Origin: Pseudomonadota bacterium
GTDB lineage: Bacteria > Desulfobacterota > Syntrophobacteria > Syntrophobacterales > Syntrophobacteraceae
Length of the DNA: 6,236 nt
Direction of reading: 5' to 3'
Assembly (NCBI GenBank): GCA_023416335.1
Contig: JAEZHY010000027.1
Location: 1-6,236 of the forward strand
The translations under genes were made by a program, and so were the position numbers. Below the pieces are notes generated by a model. The model was not told where the DNA came from and did no database searches. It worked only from the letters and a program-made list of their open reading frames with translations. This document shows positions 1 to 6,060 of the stretch, piece by piece. Position 1 is the first letter of the stretch. Each line of letters begins with the position of its first letter.

Positions 1-1
1 C

Positions 2-601
2 GGAGACTACGGCGTATGCGAGCACTGTGGAGAGGACATCTCCCTGAAGAGGCTCGAGGCCATGCCGTGGGCTCGGCTTTGTATCGACTGCGCCAGGGAA
101 TTCGAGCGCAAGCAGCAGGTGCTTCCAACCCCTGTCGAGATAATCGAAGGCAACGAACTTCCCGATGAATACCAGGGACTGTCGAACAACCAGATTTTGA
201 AAATCATTCACGACCAGATAGAAACGGACGGTCGCATCGATACGGAAGAACTCGCCATTTCACTTCGGGACGGGGTTTTGTACCTGGAAGGCACGGTCGG
301 AGGCGAGCCGGAACGTCAGATTCTTGTGCAGATAATCACGGACGTGCTCGGTTTCTCGGCTGTTGTGGACCACCTGTCAACCAGCGATGTCGTTTTCGAA
401 CGGGAGGACAGGACGCCGGACAAGAAGGGGAGCCGTGGATCGACGATGCAGGATAAGCTCTTTTACGATCAGGAGGATCTGGAGGAAGATCTTTTCGAGG
501 CGGGCGACGACAAATCCTATCACCCCCCGGAGGAGCCGCTCCCGCAGCAGGAATACGAACCTCGACGCCCGTATGACAGGCACAGGGAGAACACCATTTG
601 A
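2..601 (+). CDS. DksA/TraR-type C4 zinc-finger protein with C-terminal BON domain (5' partial)
   Basis: The reading frame is open from base 2, so the start lies upstream of the window; 199 residues are visible. Residues 1-32 form a DksA/TraR C4 zinc finger: CEHC at 6-9 and CIDC at 27-30, 17 residues apart, around the family-typical LKRLEAMPWARLC stretch. Residues about 63-127 (NNQILKIIHDQI through VLGFSAVVDHL) look like a BON domain, including the LRDGVLYLEGTV strand-turn-strand. The last 60 or so residues are acidic and proline-rich and probably disordered. DksA-family proteins bind RNA polymerase through the secondary channel and modulate stringent-response transcription; BON domains are usually linked to envelope or phospholipid binding. 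The coiled-coil tip that would show DksA-like activity is outside the window, so function is open. The gene converges on the signalling operon and is probably unrelated to it. The internal ATG at 62 lies inside the zinc finger and is not the start. Confidence 0.85.
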   Translation, partial: GDYGVCEHCGEDISLKRLEAMPWARLCIDCAREFERKQQVLPTPVEIIEGNELPDEYQGLSNNQILKIIHDQIETDGRIDTEELAISLRDGVLYLEGTVGGEPERQILVQIITDVLGFSAVVDHLSTSDVVFEREDRTPDKKGSRGSTMQDKLFYDQEDLEEDLFEAGDDKSYHPPEEPLPQQEYEPRRPYDRHRENTI

Positions 602-663
602 TTCAATAGCATTGCGGACAAAACTAAAAAATTCCGTGGACTTGAGTTGCCGGGACAGCCGCT
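602..663. other. Convergent intergenic gap without a clear terminator
   Basis: These 62 bases separate the stop codons of the DksA-BON gene (+) and the hybrid kinase gene (-). I see no strong GC-rich stem followed by a T-run in either direction. The only candidate is an imperfect inverted repeat (647-656 against 669-680) that has a bulge, lacks a T-tract and runs into the kinase coding region. Termination may be Rho-dependent or use weak structures. Confidence 0.5.
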
Positions 664-1821
664 TCATCGTCCGGCGTCAACACCACCCGTTGCTTTCCCA
701 CCAGGCTGTCGCACGGGCAGGTCGATCGTGAATGTAGAACCTTTTCCCGGCAGGCTCCGGGCTGTTATTGCGCCCCCATGCCTTTCCACTATTTTCCTGC
801 AAATGGCAAGCCCCATTCCTGTTCCTTCGTATTCGCTCCGCGTATGCAATCGCTGGAAGGGTGCAAAAATCTTCCGGGCAAACTCCTGTTGGAAACCAAT
901 TCCGTTATCCTCGATCAGGATTTGACACATTGCATCGTTTTCCATCTTGCTATAAACCCTGATTTCCGGAGCTACATCTTTTTTCGTGTATTTTACAGCA
1001 TTCCCGATTAGATTTTGAAAAAGCTGCTTCATCTGTGTTTCATCTGCTTCGATTGTCGGCAAATCCGATACTACAATCTTAACTCCCTGGCACATAAGTC
1101 TGAGTTCGAACAGATGAATGACTTCCTGGAACAACCCGTTGAGATTGACGGTCTTATACGGTTCCGGCTTGGCGGCGACACGGGAAAACTTTATGAGGTC
1201 CTGAATTAGCTGCCTCATACGATCTGCCGCTCTTTCCATTCTCATCAGATAATCTGTTCCGGTCCTTCCAAGTTCCGCGGCGCAGTTCTTTCTCAGCATA
1301 CCTCCAAAGGTCTGAATCTTTCTGAGAGGCTCCTGGAGATCATGCGAAGCTATGAACGCAAAGTCCTGCAACTCCTGATTCATGATTTCAAGTCTTGCCG
1401 TGTAAGCTTTGAGGGCTTCTTCGGCAGCTTTACGCTCGCGCCGCACTGCCGCTTCCCGGAGTTCACGAACCACTGCCTGCCCGAGCCTGCGCATATTGTC
1501 TTTCATTACATAGTCGTGAGCGCCCGCCTTCATCGCATCAACTGCGACCTCTTCACCGATTTTTCCGGACATGATTATAAACGGTATATCCAGGCCGGAG
1601 TTCTTCAGGATCGTAAGCGCGGCAATTCCGTTGAATCTGGGGAGAACATAATCCGAGATAATAATATTCCAACTCCCGTTCTTGAGGGCCTTCTCCATCG
1701 CCTCCGGGGTTTCGACACGTTTTACTTCAGGGTCGTAGCCGCTGCGCCGGAGTTCGCGCATCAGCAGCAGGGCGTCGTCCTCCGAATCCTCGATCAACAA
1801 GACGCTGAGCGGCTGTGTCAT
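664..1821 (-). CDS. Hybrid signalling protein: N-terminal receiver fused to histidine kinase (REC-HisKA-HATPase_c)
   Basis: 385 residues, soluble, no membrane segment. Residues 1-120 are a receiver: acidic pair E11/D12, phospho-acceptor D57 (in IIISDYVLP), S85 and K107 (in VMKDN). A basic, charged helix (about 115-150) leads straight into a HisKA domain with H-box SHDLQEPLRKI, phospho-acceptor H160. The HATPase_c domain has N-box Asn N274 (NLIGNAVKYT), G1 box DNGIGF (305-310), the FQRLHTRSEYEG lid region, and G2 box GTGMGLAI (333-340). All residues needed for autophosphorylation and phosphotransfer are present. There is no PAS or other sensor domain, so the receiver is the only visible input. 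The subgroup resembles phytochrome-like kinases. This is the last gene of the minus-strand operon, 31 nt after the response regulator. The ATG at 1821 is supported by an AAGGGGG Shine-Dalgarno (1826-1832) four bases upstream. It may be phosphorylated by the kinase at 2268-3287 (inference). Confidence 0.93.
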   Translation of the reverse strand: MTQPLSVLLIEDSEDDALLLMRELRRSGYDPEVKRVETPEAMEKALKNGSWNIIISDYVLPRFNGIAALTILKNSGLDIPFIIMSGKIGEEVAVDAMKAGAHDYVMKDNMRRLGQAVVRELREAAVRRERKAAEEALKAYTARLEIMNQELQDFAFIASHDLQEPLRKIQTFGGMLRKNCAAELGRTGTDYLMRMERAADRMRQLIQDLIKFSRVAAKPEPYKTVNLNGLFQEVIHLFELRLMCQGVKIVVSDLPTIEADETQMKQLFQNLIGNAVKYTKKDVAPEIRVYSKMENDAMCQILIEDNGIGFQQEFARKIFAPFQRLHTRSEYEGTGMGLAICRKIVERHGGAITARSLPGKGSTFTIDLPVRQPGGKATGGVDAGR

Positions 1822-1856
1822 ACTGCCCCCTTCTGTATATCCCAGACTACTGTCAT
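1818..1856 (-). other. 12-codon mini-ORF bridging the response-regulator stop and the hybrid-kinase start
   Basis: On the minus strand the regulator's stop lies in ATGA, so an ATG at 1856 overlaps it. This ATG opens MTVVWDIQKGAV followed by TGA at 1820-1818, which overlaps the ATG (1821) of the hybrid kinase in a second ATGA. A ribosome could thus pass across the 31-nt gap by stop-restart coupling. The mini-ORF carries the kinase gene's AAGGGGG ribosome binding site in its end. It has no convincing binding site of its own; AAGG is only two bases before its ATG. It could be chance; a functional peptide is not implied. Confidence 0.3.
1826..1832 (-). promoter_or_regulatory. Ribosome binding site of the hybrid kinase gene
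   Basis: AAGGGGG sits four bases before the ATG at 1821. It is the strongest Shine-Dalgarno-like run I see in the operon and settles the start directly at MTQPLSVLLIEDSEDD, where a receiver domain should begin. Confidence 0.65.
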
Positions 1857-2299
1857 ATCCTTTTCGATCCGAAAGGAGGTTGGTTCATCACCAGCCAGTA
1901 TAAGCCCAATTGTTTCACCGCCTCGGAAAACTGCTTGAAATCCACCGGTTTGCGGATGTAGCTGTTTGCTCCGAGCTGATAGCTCTCTATTCTGTCTCTT
2001 TCTTCATTGGAAGTCGTGAGGATAACGATCGGAAGCAGTCTGGTCCGCTCGTCGGCGCGTATTCGCCGCAGTACTTCGAGACCGTCCATTCTCGGCATCT
2101 TCAGATCGAGCAGGATCACCTGAGGCATTATGCTGGTATCCCGGCCCGCAAAAGCACCTGATCCCAAAAGGTAGTCAATGGCTTCGACCCCGTCTCTTAC
2201 GACCTGAACGACATTTGCCACCCTGTTGTTCTTGAGCGCTCTCAAGGTAAGCTTCACATCATCAGGGTTATCTTCCACCAGCAGGATATGCTTGTCCAT
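1853..2299 (-). CDS. Single-domain response regulator, Rcp1-type
   Basis: 148 residues made almost entirely of one receiver domain. Acidic pocket E9/D10 (LLVEDNPDD), phospho-acceptor D65 (VILLDLKMPRMDG), T95 (VILTTSNEERD) and K117 (SYIRKPVDF) are all present. The insertion-bearing loop around YLLGSGAFAGRDTS, the LTTS strand and the FSEAVKQLGLYWLVMNQPP ending are typical of Rcp1, the partner of cyanobacterial phytochrome kinase Cph1, and of its many bacterial relatives. There is no output domain, so it acts by phosphotransfer or protein contact. The frame is open farther upstream to an ATG at 2380, but that adds 27 residues inside the kinase gene with no receiver resemblance. The ATG at 2299 starts exactly at MDKHILLVED and has GGAAAGAGAG upstream. 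The first 32 nt overlap the end of the kinase gene in another frame, which suggests translational coupling and a cognate pair. Confidence 0.92.
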   Translation of the reverse strand: MDKHILLVEDNPDDVKLTLRALKNNRVANVVQVVRDGVEAIDYLLGSGAFAGRDTSIMPQVILLDLKMPRMDGLEVLRRIRADERTRLLPIVILTTSNEERDRIESYQLGANSYIRKPVDFKQFSEAVKQLGLYWLVMNQPPFGSKRI

Positions 2300-3287
2300 T
2301 TTTCTCTCTTTCCGAGGACAATCTAAAGTAGACTGTAGCTCCTTTGTCCTGCTCTCCTTCAATCCAAACCCAGCCGCCATGACGTTCGATAATGCGCTTG
2401 ACCGTGGCGAGTCCTATACCAGTGCCGGGAAATTCTTCCATGCTGTGCACTCGCTGAAAGGGTTGAAACAGTTTTCCCGCGTATGCCATATCGAATCCCG
2501 TGCCGTTGTCCTTCACAAAATAGGTAAGAGCGCCATCCTTTTCCATGGAGCCAAATTCTATTTTTGCAGCTTCGGTTTTCCCGGTGAACTTCCATGCATT
2601 TTCGATCAGATTCTCCAATGCCACGCTGAGCAGCCGTTCATCACCTTCGACAAAGAGATTATCCTCTATCAGGAATTCCACTTTCCGTGTCGGCTGAGTC
2701 TTCATTTTCGCTTCTGCCGTCTTTCTGAACAGCATGCTCAGGTTCAGACGCTGCAGCGTCATTTCCGCCCTGGTCAGCCGGGAAAGGTCCAGAAGATCGT
2801 CGATAAGCTGTCCCATTTTTTGAGATGCCGCTGATATCCGTCGCAACGCATCTTTTCCATCCTCGTCGAGCTTATCGAAATAATCTTCCATGAGGACCTG
2901 GCTGAAACCCGCAATACCCCGAAGCGGTGCCCGAAGGTCGTGTGAAACCGAATAAGCGAAAGCTTCAAGTTCCCGATTGGCTGCGTCGGCTGCCTCTTTG
3001 GACCTTTGGATCAAATCGATTGCTTCCCGCAACTCGCGGTTGATATTCTCGGTTTTTTCCCTCTCGATGCTGAAATCCTCGAGGAGATTGAGCATTGCCC
3101 GCTGTGTGTTCTCAAACCTGGATTTCTCAGCGGCAAAATCCTCCAAAATATTGATAAACGCGCTCTGTACCTGTGCGAGACGCTCCTTTTCCTCGGCAAT
3201 ATCCTGGAGAATATTCAGGAGCGCCCTTCCATAATCTTCCGGTCCGAAATCCCCGATCTTTGGTGAAAGGATCAAAGAAGCCGTCAT
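2268..3287 (-). CDS. Cytoplasmic histidine kinase without a sensor domain; N-terminal coiled-coil repeat
   Basis: 339 residues, no membrane segment. Residues 22-84 contain three exact-period 21-residue repeats (starting A22, A43, A64) with the pattern A-x-x-N-I/L-L-E/Q-D-F/I and a later E-K/R; 21 residues equals three heptads, so a coiled coil is expected. It continues as a signalling helix to about 110. HisKA follows with H-box SVSHDLRAPLRGI, phospho-acceptor H116. HATPase_c has N-box N230 (NLIENAWKFT), G1 box DNGTGF (260-265), lid region FQRVHSMEEFPG and G2 box GTGIGLATV (288-296). It is a complete transmitter of the phytochrome-like kinase type. Its ATG overlaps the stop of the six-PAS gene as ATGA, and its 3' end overlaps the Rcp1-type regulator by 32 nt. 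The natural reading is that the PAS protein supplies the missing sensor and the regulator receives the phosphate (inference). An AGGA about 11 bases upstream is only a modest ribosome binding site, in keeping with coupling. Confidence 0.93.
   Translation of the reverse strand: MTASLILSPKIGDFGPEDYGRALLNILQDIAEEKERLAQVQSAFINILEDFAAEKSRFENTQRAMLNLLEDFSIEREKTENINRELREAIDLIQRSKEAADAANRELEAFAYSVSHDLRAPLRGIAGFSQVLMEDYFDKLDEDGKDALRRISAASQKMGQLIDDLLDLSRLTRAEMTLQRLNLSMLFRKTAEAKMKTQPTRKVEFLIEDNLFVEGDERLLSVALENLIENAWKFTGKTEAAKIEFGSMEKDGALTYFVKDNGTGFDMAYAGKLFQPFQRVHSMEEFPGTGIGLATVKRIIERHGGWVWIEGEQDKGATVYFRLSSEREKNGQAYPAGGR
2304..2313 (-). promoter_or_regulatory. Ribosome binding site deciding the response-regulator start
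   Basis: GGAAAGAGAG, four bases before the ATG at 2299 and inside the 3' end of the kinase gene. It supports the 148-residue product over the longer frame that begins at 2380. Confidence 0.5.
3036..3224 (-). repeat. Three 63-bp in-frame repeats (21-residue coiled-coil repeat)
   Basis: Units 3224-3162, 3161-3099 and 3098-3036 code for ALLNILQDIAEEKERLAQVQS, AFINILEDFAAEKSRFENTQR and AMLNLLEDFSIEREKTENINR minus end variations. N25/N46/N67, D29/D50/D71 and E33/E54/E75 recur at the same place in each unit. The period of three heptads keeps the coiled-coil register unchanged, so units could be gained or lost without breaking signal transmission (inference). Confidence 0.8.
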
Positions 3288-5692
3288 AACTGACTGATTC
3301 CTGCCGCCTTTCCACTTCGAACTTCTTCAATGGTCTTGCGCAATTCCTCGATTTCTTTCTTGAGTTCTATCATCTTCAGTTCACGTCCGATTGTGAGCTT
3401 TTGAAATCTTTCGAGTTCGGCCAGCCTTTCAAGCTCTCGGGCCCGTTCTTCCTCGCGGGCTCTCTGTTCCGCGATCTTTGCTTCCGCTTCTTTTTGAGCG
3501 GTGATATCACGGGCGGCGGCAAATACCCCGAGCACTTCTCCCATAACGTCACGGTATACCGAAGCATTATATAGGACGTCCATGAGTCGGCCATCCTTGT
3601 GCCGGATCGTAAGCGGATAGTCCGTGACAAATCCTTTGGAGAAAACTTGCATGTAACCCCTGCGAGCATTTTCCGGTTCGGTGAAATAATTGGAAAAATC
3701 GGTCCCTATCAGCCGCTCTCGTGAAACTCCGGTGATTATTATAGTCGCTTCATTAACATCGGTAATTTTCCCTTCAGGACTGATGGTGACCAAGGGGTCA
3801 AGACTCGCCTCGATCAGACTTCTGGCATATTGGGATGCCTGATGGAGCTTTTCCTCTGCCTGTTTCTTTTCCGATATGTCCGTGCTTATGAGGAGATATC
3901 CGATCGGATTTCCCGAGGCGTCATTTCGGCGCGTTACGACCACGGTTGCCCAAAATCGGGAGCCATCCTTTCGGACACGCTGGAACTCACCTTCCGCAAG
4001 GCCCTCGGTATGTGCGGTATCCAGCAAATGCGCAACTGCTCCCGATTCGGTATCATCCGGCGCATGAAGAATACTCGAATCTCTTCCGATGATCTCATCG
4101 GCCGCGTAGCCGTAATTTCGCCGAGCCCCCTCATTCCAGGAAAGGACACGATGGTCGAGATCTATTCCTATGATAGAGTATTTTGTCGAACTGTCGAGAA
4201 TGTTATCAAGGAAGGTCTTGGTCTCCACAAATTCACGCATGACGCGCTTCGATTCGGTTACATCCCTTGCCGCGGCGAAAACGCCGAGTACCTTGCCGCG
4301 CGTGTCCTTATAGACGGAGGCGTTGTAAAGGACGTCCACAAGGCTGCCGACACTGTGCCGGATCGTGAGCGGATAATCGGTTACAAACCCTTTTTCGAAT
4401 ACCTGACGGTATCCCTCCCGGGCTCTTTCAGGCTCTGTGAAATAGTCGGAGAAGACAGTGCCAATCAGCTTTTCGCGCGGAACGCCGGTGACCTTGACGG
4501 TGGCTTCATTTACGTCCGTGATCTTTCCTTCAGCGCTGATAGTCACAAGCGGGTCAAGGCTGGCTTCGATAAGGCTTCTTGCATACTGGGAAGCCTGCCT
4601 CTGCATGGTAACGTCTCGCGCTGCGGCGAATACTCCCATAACGTTCCCGGCAACATCCTTGTAGACTGAAGCATTATAGAGGACTTCAACCAGTTTTCCG
4701 TCTCGGTGCCTGATTGTCAAAGGATAATCAGTGACAAAGCCCTTCTGAAAAACCTGTTGATAACCCTGCCGTGCTTTCTCAGGTTCTGTAAAGTAATCGG
4801 AAAAATCCGTTGCGATCAGCTTTTCACGGGGAACACCGGTCACCTCAACAGTGGCTTCGTTGACATCGGTGATCTTTCCTTTAGGACTGATTGTGACAAG
4901 GGGGTCCAGGCTGGCCTCGATCAGGCTCCTGGCATATTGGGCCGCATCGCGCTGGGCCGTGATATCACGCGCAGCGGCAAAAACACCCAGGACATTTCCT
5001 TGGACATCCCTGTAGATCGATGCGTTGTAAAGAACATCTGTGAGTTGCCCGTTACTGTGCCGGATGGTAAGCGGGTAATCGGTGACAAACCCTTTTGAAA
5101 AAACCTGTCGATAGCCCTCACGGGCATTTTGCGGCTCGGTGAAATACTCTGAGAAGTCAGTGCCGATAAGTTTATCGCGAGGAACCCCAGTCACCTTGAC
5201 AGTGGCTTCGTTTACGTCTGTGATCTTTCCTTCGCCGCTTATGGTAACCAGGGGATCGAGGCTTGCCTCGATCAGGCTTCTAGCGTATTTCGATGTAGCC
5301 TGCAACTGGTCGTCAATGCGTTTCCGTTCTGTGATGTCGCGTGCTATTGAGGAAGCTCCGACGAGCAATCCCGACGCGTCCCGTATCGGCGATACGCTGA
5401 GGGAGACATGGATGAGCGCGCCGTCCTTGCGCTTTCGGATTGTCTCATAATGATCGACCCGGTATCCCTTTCGGATTCTTTCAAGAATCTCATCCATTTC
5501 CCTGATGCGGTCACGGGGCAAGAGAATAGAAACCGGCTTGCCGATCACTTCGTCTGCTAAATATCCATATATCGATTCAGCAGCCCGGTTCCATATAGTA
5601 ATGATCCCTTCCAGCGTCTTGCCAATGATGGCGTCGTCGGAGGAATCAACTATCGAAGCCAGCAGAGTTGTTTTGGTGCGTCCATCCTTCAA
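3284..5692 (-). CDS. Kinase-less sensor protein with six PAS domains and a C-terminal coiled coil
   Basis: About 802 residues from the TTG at 5692; stop at 3284. Domains in this numbering: PAS-A 10-125 (NRAAESIYGYLADEVIGK, PAC-like RKRKDGALIHVSLSVSPI); near-identical PAS-B copies at 136-247, 253-364 and 370-481; a divergent PAS-C at 492-611 (SWNEGARRNYGY, RKDGSRFWATVVV); a fourth PAS-B at 622-733; then a charged coiled coil 735-792 with the ERFQKLTIGRELKMIELKKE-type tail. No HisKA, HATPase, GGDEF, EAL or other output is present, and no transmembrane segment. The protein has no cysteine, which argues against LOV-type flavin adducts or Fe-S clusters; each PAS-B keeps one His (212, 329, 446, 698). 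ATGA overlap with the kinase gene suggests it is that kinase's separate sensor. Start is uncertain: TTG 5692 (GGAAAGAGAG ten bases upstream) gives LKDGRTKTTLLASIVDSS; GTG 5761 (GGAG upstream) and ATG 5860 are alternatives. The frame also runs to an ATG at 5956, but that part is translated intergenic repeat. Confidence 0.88.
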   Translation of the reverse strand: MKDGRTKTTLLASIVDSSDDAIIGKTLEGIITIWNRAAESIYGYLADEVIGKPVSILLPRDRIREMDEILERIRKGYRVDHYETIRKRKDGALIHVSLSVSPIRDASGLLVGASSIARDITERKRIDDQLQATSKYARSLIEASLDPLVTISGEGKITDVNEATVKVTGVPRDKLIGTDFSEYFTEPQNAREGYRQVFSKGFVTDYPLTIRHSNGQLTDVLYNASIYRDVQGNVLGVFAAARDITAQRDAAQYARSLIEASLDPLVTISPKGKITDVNEATVEVTGVPREKLIATDFSDYFTEPEKARQGYQQVFQKGFVTDYPLTIRHRDGKLVEVLYNASVYKDVAGNVMGVFAAARDVTMQRQASQYARSLIEASLDPLVTISAEGKITDVNEATVKVTGVPREKLIGTVFSDYFTEPERAREGYRQVFEKGFVTDYPLTIRHSVGSLVDVLYNASVYKDTRGKVLGVFAAARDVTESKRVMREFVETKTFLDNILDSSTKYSIIGIDLDHRVLSWNEGARRNYGYAADEIIGRDSSILHAPDDTESGAVAHLLDTAHTEGLAEGEFQRVRKDGSRFWATVVVTRRNDASGNPIGYLLISTDISEKKQAEEKLHQASQYARSLIEASLDPLVTISPEGKITDVNEATIIITGVSRERLIGTDFSNYFTEPENARRGYMQVFSKGFVTDYPLTIRHKDGRLMDVLYNASVYRDVMGEVLGVFAAARDITAQKEAEAKIAEQRAREEERARELERLAELERFQKLTIGRELKMIELKKEIEELRKTIEEVRSGKAAGISQL
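3494..3829 (-). repeat. Fourth, dispersed PAS-B unit
   Basis: A fourth copy of the PAS-B module, separated from the tandem three by the unrelated PAS-C domain (3860-4219). It carries the same YARSLIEASLDPLVTIS opening and KGFVTDYPLTIRH core but differs at IIITGVSRERL, where the others read VxVTGVPRxKL. It abuts the coiled-coil tail. Confidence 0.88.
4250..5287 (-). repeat. Three tandem 351-bp PAS-B units
   Basis: Units begin at 5287, 4936 and 4585 (exact 117-codon period) and each opens with YARSLIEASLDPLVTIS and ends with GVFAAARD-I/V-T. By my own count the first two match at 90 of 112 residues. Stretches such as KGFVTDYPLTIRH are unchanged in all copies. This is in-gene tandem duplication of a whole PAS module with linker. 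Confidence 0.9.
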
Positions 5693-5812
5693 TTTATGTA
5701 CGCTCTCTTTCCGTCTCTTCCGTCCACTGCCACTTCCCCTGCGTTCGGTTTCACATCCCACGACTCGTATCTCCGCACGTATCTCCGTAGAAATTTTCAA
5801 AAAACTAGATGA

Positions 5813-5842
5813 TTCATATTCAGAAAACCACGCCCGAACCAA
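5813..5842 (-). promoter_or_regulatory. Possible sigma70-type promoter for the signalling operon
   Basis: On the minus strand TTGGTT (5842-5837) and TATGAA (5818-5813) are 18 bases apart in an A/T-rich stretch ahead of the GTG 5761 and TTG 5692 starts. The matches to consensus are only 3/6 and 4/6, so this is a weak candidate. If real, it would rule out the ATG starts at 5860 and 5956. Confidence 0.2.
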
Positions 5843-5902
5843 AAAAGGAAGAAAAAACATGAAGGGTTTTGAAAAATCGGTTCGGGAAATGACCTTTCTC
5901 CC

Positions 5903-5942
5903 AAAACTTTTTCGACACGGATGAACACGGATAGACACGGAT
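5903..5942. repeat. Left arm of a facing repeat pair (three ACACGGAT units)
   Basis: Begins AAAACTTTTTC and continues with three ACACGGAT units at ten-base spacing (5915-5922, 5925-5932, 5935-5942). The reverse complement of the arm at 6061-6108 differs by only a shifted C and one A/G change over this length. The similarity resumes after eight extra bases (5943-5950) with AAACAAAA (5951-5958). It overlaps the 5' end of the over-extended PAS frame. Confidence 0.85.
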
Positions 5943-6017
5943 GGAGGGAGAAACAAAAGAATCCAGTCAGGGGACGAGTCGAATACTTCACTGCATCCAT
6001 AATCGGTGTTTCATTTT

Positions 6018-6032
6018 GATATTTCCAATATC
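6018..6032. repeat. 15-bp palindrome between the repeat arms
   Basis: GATATT-TCC-AATATC is a perfect 6-bp inverted repeat with a 3-base centre, roughly midway between the two repeat arms. It could be an operator half-site pair or simply a feature of the element; no known regulator motif is claimed. Confidence 0.35.
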
Positions 6033-6060
6033 CTCCCGGACCGTGCGTTTCTAGCCACAT

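Noticed and set aside
647..680. Possible terminator hairpin between the convergent genes
   Set aside because: The stem is short and bulged, no T-run follows on either strand, and it extends into the hybrid kinase coding sequence.
1342..1938. A 198-codon plus-strand frame opposite the hybrid kinase
   Set aside because: Shadow frame across the REC/HisKA coding region and the gene junction; composition is unlike a real protein.
2300..2380. 27-residue N-terminal extension of the Rcp1-type regulator
   Set aside because: It is inside the kinase gene, has no receiver similarity, and the ATG at 2299 has a ribosome binding site and begins exactly at the receiver.
2226..2834. A 202-codon plus-strand frame opposite the kinase
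   Set aside because: Antisense shadow of the HATPase/HisKA region; no ribosome binding site or recognisable domain.
3830..4669. A 279-codon plus-strand open frame opposite the PAS gene
   Set aside because: It lies wholly antisense to the PAS-B/PAS-C repeats, contains the mirrored repeat pattern, and matches no family I know; the minus-strand frame has clear PAS domains.
4250..5287. The regular repeats as a CRISPR array
   Set aside because: The 351-bp period is in frame and encodes PAS domains; there are no short direct repeats with unique spacers.
5914..5942. The ACACGGAT units as a CRISPR or an iteron origin
   Set aside because: Only three 8-mers with two-base spacers per arm, in facing orientation, with no replication or cas gene in view; an intergenic repeat family fits better.
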